The notes under the pieces are model-generated. The model searched no databases. It was not told where the DNA came from and saw only the letters and a list, made by a program, of their open reading frames with translations. 64,000 nt of DNA from the NCBI RefSeq assembly GCF_000820515.1, contig NZ_JXDG01000003.1:248001-312000 (forward strand), given 5' to 3'. The position numbers and the translations under genes are program-made. Below, piece after piece: positions 45,901-57,900 of this stretch (positions are counted from its first letter, which is position 1; each line of letters opens with the position of its first letter). This stretch comes from Pseudomonas batumici. GTDB lineage: Bacteria; Pseudomonadota; Gammaproteobacteria; Pseudomonadales; Pseudomonadaceae.

Positions 45901-48900
45901 TGCCGCTAACTCCGAACGGCAAGTTGGATCGACGGCAACTGACGGCGATGGCCTCGGCCGTGATCACGACCGATCGTGATACGTCCGAGTCGGCGCCAGA
46001 GCAATCCGGTGCACCTGGCGAAGCCTCACGCACAAGTATCGAACTGCGCGTGCGGCGTATCTGGCAGAGCGTGCTGATCACGAACAACCTGGGGAGCGAT
46101 GAAGGATTCTTCGACGCCGGTGGAGACTCGATGTCAGCGGTTATTGTGGCAGCGCGAATCAAGGCGGATTTCGACTGCCAGTTCGATGCCACCGACATGT
46201 TCCGTTTCGGCACGATTCGACGAATCGCTGAGCATCTGGCAGATTCATTGACCGATCATATGCAGTCTGTCGGGCAGCATTGTGTCAGCGAGCAAGCCGC
46301 ACGGCATTCGCCGGAGCCGCAAGGACTGCCGGTCAACGCTGAACCGACGTCCGACATACCGGATTACTACGATGAAAGTGTCGCGATTATCGGTATTTCC
46401 TGTCAGCTCCCGGGAGCTGAAAGCCATCGCGCGTTCTGGAAGAATCTGGCTGACGGCACCCAGAGCATAGAGGTTCTATCACACCAGGCGCTGCGTGACG
46501 CCAATGTTCCTGACGAGATTCTCGCCCGGGATGATTTTGTACCCGCCCTGGGACGCATTACCGGCAGAGAGTTCTTCGACGCCGAGTTTTTCAAGGTTTC
46601 GCCGCGTGATGCCGAACTCATGGACCCCCAATTGCGCCTTCTGCTGCAGCATGCGTGGAACGCCATCGAAGATGCGGGCTACGTGTCAAAGGAAATCCCC
46701 GATACCTGCGTGCTGATCGCCAGCAGCCGCAACGGTTATGCGACCGGACAGACAGGAACCAGCGGTGCCGACGTGCTACACAGTAGCGAGCAATACGTGT
46801 CCTGGCTGCTGTCGCAGAGCGGTACGATTCCGACGATGATTTCCCATCGACTCGGACTCAAAGGTCCCAGTCTGGCCGTTCACTCGAACTGCTCGTCTTC
46901 CCTGGTTGCCTTGAATGTGGCCTACCGCAGCCTGCTTGCAGGCGAAGCACGGCAGGCGTTGGTCGGTGCGGCCGCTCTCCTTTCCCCGTGCGACTTGGGC
47001 TACGTCTATCAGAAGGGCCTGAATTTTTCGAGCGACGGGCGCGTCAGAACCTTTGATGCATCCGCCGACGGAATGGTCGGAGGCGAAGGCGTGGCGGCGG
47101 TGTTGCTCAAGCGCGCGACCGAGGCGGTTGCCGATGGTGATCACATCTACGCATTGATTCGTGGTATTGCGCTTAATAACGACGGTGATGCCAAAGTAGG
47201 GTTTTATGCGCCAAGCATGGAAGGTCAGACAGATGTCATCGAGAAGGTGCTGCGTGAAACCGGCATCGATCCGCAGTCCATCAGCTACGTAGAAGCGCAC
47301 GGTACGGGCACAGAGCTCGGTGATCCGATCGAGCTGGCGGCGCTCAGCAACGCATACCGGCTCCACACAGATCGAACACAGTTCTGTGGAATAGGCTCGG
47401 TCAAGACCAACATCGGCCACCTGGATACCGCTGCGGGTCTGGCGGGCCTGATCAAGGTGGCATTGAGCCTTTCAAAGGGCGCGATGCCGCCGACTCTGAA
47501 CTACCATACGCCTAATCCCCAGTTCGCCCTCGACCGCTCGCCGTTCTATGTTGTCGACCATTACACCGCCTGGCACCAGGATCACGGCCCGAGACGGGCA
47601 GCGCTGAGTTCCTTCGGTATCGGTGGCACCAATGCCCATGCGATCCTTGAGGAGGTGACAGCACCGGTACGCCGACAGTTGTCTCCGTTGTCGATTTATC
47701 CGGTACTGCTGTCTGCCAGAAACGATGCACGCCTGCATGACCGTGTAGTTGCGCTGTATCGCTATTTGCTCGAGAGCGAACCGGCGTCAATCGACATCGC
47801 TGATCTTGCCTATACCTTGCAGGTCGGGCGTGAACCGATGGAGCAGCGGCTGGCGATAGTTGTCACCTCACTGGAGGACTTGCAGGAAAAGTTGAGCGCC
47901 TGCATCGAGCATCTTGCCGATGCCAGCCAGATACCGGGCTGCTATCGTGGCCACACGCAGGGTAGCGATGAGCAGTTATCGATCTTCAATACCGACGACG
48001 TACTGCAGCAGGCTATCGGAACCTGGATCGAGCGCGGTCAATACGATCGGTTGTTGGAGCTGTGGGTAAAGGGCCTGGCGTTTGACTGGAAGAGCCTGTA
48101 CCGCACAGAGGGACCGCTCGCGCAGACACAACCGCGGCGGATGCCGCTTGCGACGTATCCCTTTGCCAAGGAACCCTACTGGAAACCGTCGCCGGCACCG
48201 GCGAGCGGGGAGGAGCGTTCAGACACGCGCCGTGTAGCATCAAAGGGAAGTGAATGCCTGTTGTTCGGCGAAGAGTGGCAGGATCTCGCGTTGAGCCAAA
48301 GTCCGCAGAATGCGCCACAGACCGTCGCGATGTTTCTCACCGATCCAGGCCTCCAGCGCGAAGTGGCGCAAGCTGTCGAGCAACTTTGCCCAGGCGTGCG
48401 CTTGGTATTTATCCAGCAAGCCGTTGCGCATGAAATCATCCCGCCGCACGCAGGCATGGCGCTCGAAGCGGATACGTTGGTTCGCTACACGGTACGGCGA
48501 GAGGAGTCGCAATCCTACGCTCGGGTGTTTACCCGTATCCAGCAGGCGCAAGGTTCCATCGATGCGATCTGGTATGGCTGGGCGCTGGAAGACGCAACGT
48601 GCGTAACTGATCGGCAGCCGATTACCGGCCTTCTACAGGCGCTGGCCCATGCAGGCACCGGAAATATTCGCGTGATATTGGCGGGCGTCTACGACACTGA
48701 CGTGGCGCGCTGCCACATCGAATCGTGGATCGGCTATGAGCGTTCGGTACCGCGAATTCTGCCGGCGGTTCAGACCGCCGTCATTCTTGAGGAATTGAAC
48801 GGACATGCCTCTGCCGACAATCACATCAGCACCTTGGCGATGGGGCCGTGGGCGCAACGGCTGTGGCGTGAGTCGTGTGCCCGGACCCTCGAGAGTGCAC

Positions 48901-51900
48901 ATTATGTCGATGGTCGCCGTCAGGTGTTGCGCGTCACCCCGCTCGAATGGTTTGGTGATGAAGCGGCCGAAGTCTTTCGCGAACACGGTACTTATCTGAT
49001 CACTGGCGGTCTGGGCAGTCTCGGCTACGCGTTTGCCAGGCACCTGGCGCAGCGCTATTCAGCTAACCTCATCCTGACCGGCCGTTCCAGTCTGAGTGCC
49101 GACGGGCAGGCCATGCTTGATGTATTGCACGCCTCGGGTGGGCGCGCGCGCTATGTTGCCGCGCACATGAGCGACGCAGAGCAGATGCGCTCGGCCTTGG
49201 AACAGGGCGAGGAGTTGTTCGGCGAAGTGCACGGGGTGATTCACGCGGCCGGGGCGGACAGCGATGCGACTCTCCTGACAGCGGGCTTGCGAGATATCGA
49301 CGCGGTGACACCGCCGAAGATTGCCGGGACTCTGGTGCTGGCCGAACTCCTCAAATGTCGCCAACTGGACTTTGTCTGCTATTTCTCGTCCAGCGCCGCC
49401 ATTCTGGGTGATTTCGGTCTTTGCGATTATGCGGTGGGCAATCGTTTCGAACTCGCCCATGCCAAGTACACGAAACACAAGGCCCTGGCTATCTGCTGGC
49501 CGCTGTGGGCGGATGGTGGGATGGGATTGAAGGACGCCGCCGGGACCCGGCTTTATCTGCAGTCGAGCGGGCAACGCACGCTCGGGACGCAGGAAGGCAT
49601 CGACGTGTGCGAACGGCTGCTTGCGCAGCATCGTCTCGATGGGTTACGTCATGGGCTGGTGATGGTTGGGGAGCGCGACCGGATTCACAAGATGCTCGGC
49701 GTGGCGTCGGCCGAACCGGCTGGCACCCTGTCATCCTCGTCTGTGCACAGCGAGCAACCGAGCGCTGAAGAGCAGGGCTTATCCGTCGACCAATACGTGC
49801 TGTGGCAACTGAAAGAACAGGCCAGAGAGCTGTTGAAGCTGCCGTACGACCGGTTGGGCCAGGAAGTGAATCTGGTTGATTTCGGGTTCGATTCCATTGC
49901 ATTGGTGACGTTTGCGAAAAAATTGTCCCAGTGCTTTGGTTTCGATGTGTTACCCAGCGTTTTTTTCAGCCATTCGACATTGGGCAAGCTGACGAGCCAT
50001 TTCGTCGCGGAACATGCCGACCTGCTGAGGTATCGCCAGCAAGAGCACGTCGGCGCGCGAACGCGGGTTACCGTCCGTGGCGAAGTGTCCATGCCGGCAG
50101 TTGATATCCCAGGGTTGGCTCGCGAGGCGGTGCCGGCCGACTCGCAGGCGTCCACTGTTGCGCGGCGTGGCCTCGCGCCGCAGGAACCGATGGCAATCAT
50201 CGGCATGAGCGGACGTTTTCCCGGTGCACGCGATGTTGACGAGTTCTGGCATGTGCTTCTGGAAGGACGGGATGCCGTACAGGAAATACCTCTTACACGC
50301 TTCGATTGGCGAAACTACTACTGCGCGCCAGACACATCGGTCGGCGCGCAACAGATACCCGTCGGCAAGACCAACGGCAAATGGCTGGGGATGATTGATG
50401 GGGTCGAGGAGTTCGATCCGTTGTTCTTCGAGATATCGCCGAAGGAAGCGCAGTTGATGGATCCGCGGCAACGTCTGCTATTGCAAGAGTCGTTCAAGGC
50501 GCTCGAGGATGCAGGTTATGGCAATACTCAGTTGTGTGAGCACAGAATCGGCATGTTCGTCGGCGCGGAACAGGGCGACTACCAGACACTGGTCGGTAAT
50601 GCCGGAAATGTAACGGCCAATCACGACGGCGTCTTGGCGGCTCGTCTGTCGTACTTCCTGAACCTGCGCGGCCCAGCGATGGCGATCAACACATCGTGCT
50701 CGTCGGGACTGGTCGCTGTGCATCAAGCCTGTGCAAGCCTGCGGGCCGGGGAATGTGATACCGCGATCGCGGCAGGCGTAAACCTCATTCTCACACCGCA
50801 GGTGTACGTGGATTTGGGGCAGGCGGGAATGCTTTCGTCGAATGGGCGGTGTCATGCCTTCGATCAGCGTGCCAGTGGAATGGTCCCTGGCGAGGCAGTT
50901 GTGGCGATAGTGCTCAAGCCACTGTCACAAGCGGAGGCGCAGGGCGATACCATCTATGCGGTGATTCGCGGCAGTGGTCTCAATCATGACGGCAAGACTA
51001 ATGGCTTGACGGCACCGAGCGGGACATCGCAAACAGAACTGATCAACGATGTTTATGATCGGGCTGATATACGTCACGCGGACATCGACTACATCGTGAC
51101 TCACGGCACGGGGACACGGCTGGGAGATCCGGTAGAGATCAATGCGTTGCGAGATGCCTTCAAACGCACGTCGGCGGCAATGCCGTTCTGCGCGCTGACG
51201 TCGACGAAGTCGAATGTAGGCCATGCTTTTGCGGCCTCGGGTCTTGTCAGTCTGGTGAGCCTGGTACAGGCACTGCGGCACCAGACTATTCCGGCGAGTC
51301 TGCACTGCGAACAGTTGAGTGACTATATCGACTGGACCCAAAGTCCGTTCTACGTGAACACCTGCAACCGGGAATGGAAAAGGGCGGCGAACAAGGCCCG
51401 CTTCGGCGCAGTGAGCGCATTCGGCATGAGCGGTACGAACGCGCATATGGTTCTACAGGGGTACGAAGCCAAGCGTCGAGACAGTTCTTTCGACATACGT
51501 CCCTGCTATTTGCTGGTCTTGTCGGCCAAGTCGGAGCAAGCGCTACGCCAGCGCGCCGATGATCTGATCGCCTTCCTGAAGGAGGGGCGAGAGCAGTGGT
51601 GCAACTCCACGTTGGCAGCGCTGAGCCATACGTTGCTCAATCATCGTCAGCACTTCAACTTCCGTTCCGCGATGTGGGTCACTGATTTCGATGAAGCACT
51701 TCATGCTCTGGAGCGGGTCAACACCGAAAATGGCTCACCGCTAGGCGTGTGGGCAAGGGTCTCCCGGGATTTCGAGGAGCAGGCGGCGCTCAGGCAGCAG
51801 GGGCAGACCATACTCGACAGCATCGGCACGCTTTCAAACGACCCACATCTCTATAGGCAATCGCTCGCGGTGCTTGCCGATCTCTATTGCCAGGGCTATG

Positions 51901-54900
51901 AATTGCCGTGGCGCAGGCTGTTCGGCAAGGAGCCGCCGCAGCGCATCTCCCTTCCCACGTATCCGTTCCTGAGGGAGCGATATTGGATCGATGAGGATCG
52001 ATCCAATGAATGGGAGTGGATGCGAGAGCCGGTGAACGATCAGATGGCACAGGTGAACTCGCCTCGATCCGAAGACAAAACAGTATTGTTACTGGCCCCG
52101 TCCTGGGAGCCGAAAACCCTGTCGGAACAGAGTGCCGGAGCAGACCGCTGGGCAGAGCAGCGGGTGATGCTGGCGGGAGGTTTTGCGGCGCACCTGAGCG
52201 AGCTGCAAGCGCGTGGACCGCTGGCGCAGTGGGTGTTGCTCAATGGCGGGTCGAGCGGCGAAGGCTTTTCTGCCGAGCCCCTGCTGGCGGTGGGTGCGCA
52301 GGTGTTTGCCGATGTGCAGTCGATGTTGAAGGCCAAACCCAGGCAGCCGGTGCTCCTGCAGGTGGTGACCGAGAGCACTTCTGACCAGGGCCAGATGATG
52401 CTCGCGTTGGCCGGATTGTTCCACAGCGCAAGGTTGGAGAACCCGGCGTTCGTGGGGCAGGTGATTGCCCTGCCGCGAACGGTCACGGCGGATGAGATGG
52501 GCCGGGTGCTGGTAGAAAACGCGGGCGCGGCGGGCCGCGAGGATACGCAGATTCGCTATGTGGCGGGTCGACGGCAAGTGGCCGTGTGCACGCCGCTGAA
52601 GGGTGGAACAGGGGGGACACCGTGGACCGTGGGCGGGGTGTACCTGATCACCGGTGGTGCCGGAGGTCTGGGGCTGATCGTTGCGCAGGAGATCGTGCGC
52701 CAGGTGCGCGATGTGACGATAGTGCTGGCCGGTCGCTCGCAACTGAGCGAGGCGAAACGCCTGGAGCTTGAGGCGCTGCAGGCCCGAGGCAAGGGCGTTC
52801 GGATCGAATACCGTGAGATGGATGTGAGCGATGCCGATGCGACACGGGCCGGTGTGGCGCAGATTGTGGAACGACACGGCGGGCTCAACGGGATCATCCA
52901 CAGCGCCGGCATTATTCATGACGGTTTCATCATCAAGAAGAGCTCTGCGCAGTTCCGTTCGGTGCTGGAGCCCAAGGTGCTCGGTGCGTGGCATCTGGAC
53001 GAGGCGACGCGCGACCTTGAGCTGGACTTCATGATCCTGTTCGCCTCGATGTCGGGGGTGGCGGGCAACGTAGGGCAGAGCGATTACGCGATGGCTAACG
53101 CGTTCCTGGATGCGTATGCGCACTATCGCAACGGGTTGGTCCGGGTAGGACTGCGACAGGGCCGAACGCTGTCGATCGATTGGCCGCTGTGGGCGGAAGG
53201 TGGGATGGGCGTCGATGAGAAGACGCTGGAGCAGATGCGTGCGCAGGGTCTGGACACACTTGAAACGGCGGCCGGCATCGATGCTTTGTACCTTGCATGG
53301 GCCAGTGAGGAGTCTCAGGTGATGGTATCGGTACAGCTGCAAAACGTACCGAATGAACGTGCACTGTCTGTGCTCGAAATGTCGTCGCCGAACGATGCTG
53401 CAACGTCCATGGAGGATCAGATCATCGTCGACTCCATTGCCCTGCAGTCTCGTAGCCTGCAACGTTTGAGACAGTTGTTCAGTGATGTCACGAAACTGGG
53501 CGCGGAGAGGATAGATGTGGACGAGCCATTGACGGCTTACGGCATCGATTCGCTGATGATCCTGCATCTGAATCGCAAGCTCGACGAAGTCTTCAGCAAG
53601 TTGTCGAGGACGCTGTTTTTCGAATACCCGACGCTCAGAAAGCTGGGCGAGTACCTGACCAGTGTGCGGCAAGTCGAATGCATGCGCTGGTGCGGACTGC
53701 AGTTGAATCCACCGATGCCGGCTACCCGACACGAAGAGGTTGCGAGAGACGACAGAGCCCCGGACGAAAAACGGCTTGAGCGTCCACATCCTGTGCGTTC
53801 GTCGGCCGATCCGATTATGCGCGAAGGCATCGCGATTATCGGCTTGAGCGGTCGTTACCCGGGAGCACGAACAGTCGCAGAGTTCTGGGAGAATCTACGC
53901 GATGCAAAAAACTGCATCAGCGAGATACCTGGCGAACGCTGGTCCTTGACTGGCTTCTATGAACCCGACATGGAGACGGCGCTGGACCAGGGCAAGAGCT
54001 ATAGCAAGTGGGGGGGATTCGTTGAAGGCTTTGCGGATTTCGATCCACTGTTCTTCGGTATCTCTCCGCGAGAGGCCACCAACATCGATCCGCAGGAGCG
54101 GCTGTTTCTGGAAGCCAGTTGGAGCGTGCTTGAAGATGCCGGTTATACGCGGGAAAGCCTAGCCGCACGGCATGCTGGAAATGTCGGGGTGTATGTTGGC
54201 ATCACCAAAGCGGGATTCAACCTCTATGGTCCGCCGCTGTGGCAGCGCGGAGAGAAGAGCATGCCCTACACGAGCTTCAGCTCGGTCGCGAACAGGGTAT
54301 CTTATGTACTCGATCTGCATGGTCCGAGCATGCCGATCGACACCATGTGTTCTGCTTCGCTTACAGCGATCCATGAGGCTTGCGAGAACCTGCTGCGAGG
54401 CGAATGTGAACTGGCGATCGCCGGTGGCGTCAATCTGTATCTTCATCCCAGCAGTTATATCGGTCTATGCGCACAACGCATGCTGTCCCTCGATGGGCAG
54501 TGCAAGAGTTTCGGCGCGCAGGGCAACGGATTCGTGCCGGGTGAGGGCGTTGGTGCGGTGTTGCTCAAGCCTTTGGGTAGAGCCATTGCCGATGGCGATC
54601 ACATCTATGGCGTGATCAAGGGCACGAGCGTCAACCACGGAGGTAGGACGAACGGCTATACAGTGCCGAGCCCGACGGCGCAGCGCGATCTGGTGCTTGC
54701 AGCGCTGAGGAAGGCCAACGTCGATCCGCGAACGATGAGCTACATCGAGGCGCATGGCACCGGCACGGAGTTGGGCGATCCGATCGAGATCGAGGGGTTG
54801 GTGCAGGCGTTCGAACAGTACACGCACGACAAGCAGTTCTGCGCCCTGGGCTCGGCGAAATCCAATATCGGCCATCTGGAAAGCGCAGCGGGTATTGCGG

Positions 54901-57900
54901 GGGTCACCAAAGTGCTGCTGCAAATGCGGCATCGCACCCTTGTGCCCAGCTTGCATTCACACCACTTGAATCCACTGATCGATTTCGCGCGTACACCCTT
55001 CAGGGTCCAGCAAGCGGTAGGTGAGTGGCCTCGTCCGGTCATCGACAGCAATGGCATGTCAATGGAGCATCCGCGGATCGCAGGCGTTAGCTCCTTCGGT
55101 GCCGGTGGCGCGAATGCCCATGTGATTATTGAGGAGTATGTCGAACCACACTCGGGATCGACCCATGGACCTCGGTCGACACTGAACCAGCCGGCACTGA
55201 TCGTCCTGTCGGCCAGGACACATGAGCGGCTGAACCGGTATGCGCAGCAGTTGCTGGTGCATGTGTCGGGGCCTTTGGTGACCGATTCGGACCTCTACCG
55301 TATAGCCTACACGTTACAAGTAGGCCGAGAGGCGATGGAGCATCGACTGGCCTTCACGGCAATGACAATAGACGGGTTGCGGCAAGCGCTGACGGCGTTC
55401 ATCGAAGGTCGTGTCGAAGCCGGCGGCATCGAGTTGCTTTATTGCAATGACGTCAGGAAGCACAAGGATGTTGTTTCAGTCTTCAATACTGACACCACAA
55501 TGCGCCAGGCGGTTGCGCAGTGGATTGGGCAAAGGGAGCACGCACAGTTTCTTGAGCTTTGGACCAAGGGCCTTTCCTTTGACTGGGCACAGCTTTACGA
55601 AGATGCCGGTGTATATGGGCCGGAAGGCGCCTGCCGCATCTCGTTGCCCACCTATCCTTTTGCGTGCAAGAAGTACTGGCCGGGTGACGCACATGACAGG
55701 AGTGACGCCGCCAAACCTGCACCCGAACCCAGTATGGTTGTACCACCTCGCATAGCAGAGACATCGAGCAACGGCCAATCGTTCGGCATCGCGCTGACTG
55801 ACCCGGCGAGCGGCAGTATCCCGTCGGGCATCACTGCGCAGCGCCAACTCGTCCTTCAGGACATCGTCGTAGCCGGTGATTCGGTCGATGACGCCACATC
55901 GGTGGACGCGCTCAGGCTGGCGCTCATCGAAGGTCTCGCGAAGGTGCTTTACCTGGAAAGCAGCAACCTGGACATCGATACGGCGTTCAGTGAACTGGGT
56001 CTGGATTCGATTACTGGAGTCGAGTGGATCCGTACGCTGAATCAGCAGTACGGCACGACGCTGGCGGCCACACGTCTCTATGACCATCCGACAGTCCGAG
56101 CGCTGGCCGATTATCTGCTCGCTCAGCAAGTTTTGCCGAACCGTTATCCGTCGGTGCCGCACAAACGACCAACCGCCTTGTTTCAGTGTGCAGCAAGCTC
56201 CTCGCAGCGACATTCACATGATGTGCTGAACGTTTCGGCTGCCGACGAAATTGACTCTATCTACCCCATGGACGGTGCAATGTCTCTAGATGACTTCAGA
56301 AGCGAACTGGCCGAAGGCTTGGCGAAGGTGCTCTATCTGGAAGGCCAGGATGTCGAAATGGACACGGCGTTCAGCGAGCTGGGACTGGATTCGATTACTG
56401 GCGTTGAATGGGTACGCAACCTCAATAAGCGATATGACTTGGCGTTGGTGGCGACACGACTTTATGACTATCCGACGATCACCAGACTGGCCGATTATCT
56501 GCTTGCACAAACATCGGTCCGGCCACCTGTCTCAGGCCGGGAGGACTCGCCGGCTGTGATGTTGCAGGCCGGTGGCAAACCGTCCGCTATTGCGTTGCCG
56601 GATCTGTCAGCGGTGCCCGATCCTGACTACCTGAGGCAGGATCATGCGCGCTTGGGCCAATCTGTGACAGATGACGTGTCGGCGCAAACCGTCCGGACGT
56701 TCGCAGGCGCGAGAAGCCCCGCGATGTCACATGAAGAACTCAGTGCCGAGCTCGTTCAGGGGCTGGCGAAGGTGCTGTACCTGGAACACGATGATATCGA
56801 TAGGGATACAGCCTTCAGTGAGTTGGGGCTGGACTCGATTACCGGGGTCGAATGGGTCCGCGACCTGAACCGTCGATACCAAACCTCGCTGGGAGCGTCG
56901 CGACTTTACGATTACTCCACTATCAAGATGTTGGCGAGCCATTTGCTGAGCCAGGAAGCGTTCCGCTCGCGTGACGCATCCATGAACGCTCCTGCACCTG
57001 GGCCGACAAGCGGATGGATGGCTACCGCGACTGCATCGGACAAGCGGAATGAGCCGGTGAGCATTGCATTCGTGAAGACGCTGGCGCCCCCGCAATCTTG
57101 GGCACCCAAGCCTGCATCACCACCTGAAGAGTTGGTCTCCGGCACGCAGCAAGTGCTTCTGGATGGCATCGCGGTGATCGGTCTGTCGGGTGCATTCCCC
57201 AAGGCGCGTAATGCGCAGGTGTTCTGGGAGAACCTGGCGCAGGGGTTGGATTGTGTGTCGGAAATTCCATCGAGCCGCTGGTCGATCGAGGAGCATTACG
57301 ACCCGAACCCTGAAGCCGTGGGCAAGACGTATTGCAAGTGGATGGGATGTCTGGAAGAAGCGGACCGGTTCGATCCGTTGTTTTTCAACATTTCACCGGC
57401 AGAAGCGATTTCCATGGATCCGCAGCAGCGTCTGTTTCTGGAGCACAGCTGGAGCTGCATCGAGAACGCCGGGATCGATCCGCAGAGTCTGTCGGGCAGC
57501 CGGTGTGGGGTATACGCGGGTTGCGGGCCGGGTGACTACGGGTACACGCCGGGGGGCAGCGGCCTGACGGCACAGGTGCTGACGGGCAACTCATCGTCGA
57601 TTCTGTCGGCGCGGATCTCTTACTTTCTGAACTTGAGAGGGCCGTGCGTGGCGCTCGACACTGCGTGCTCGTCGTCCCTGGTGGCGATCGCGCTGGCGTG
57701 CGACAGCCTGGTGGGCGGCAGTTGCGATGTGGCACTTGCCGGTGGTGTCTGTGTGCTGACCGGGCCGAGCTTGCACATCATGACGAGCAAGGCGCGCATG
57801 TTATCGCCGCAAGGCCGTAGCTTCGCCTTCGATGCTCGGGCGGATGGTTTCGTCCCGGGTGAGGGCGTGGGTGTGTTGCTGCTCAAGCGTTTCGCGGACG

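Noticed and set aside
52089..53789. 566-codon minus-strand open frame, with a near-copy at 59901-61280
   Set aside because: Both are antisense shadows of the duplicated KR segment; their similarity simply reflects the DNA repeat.
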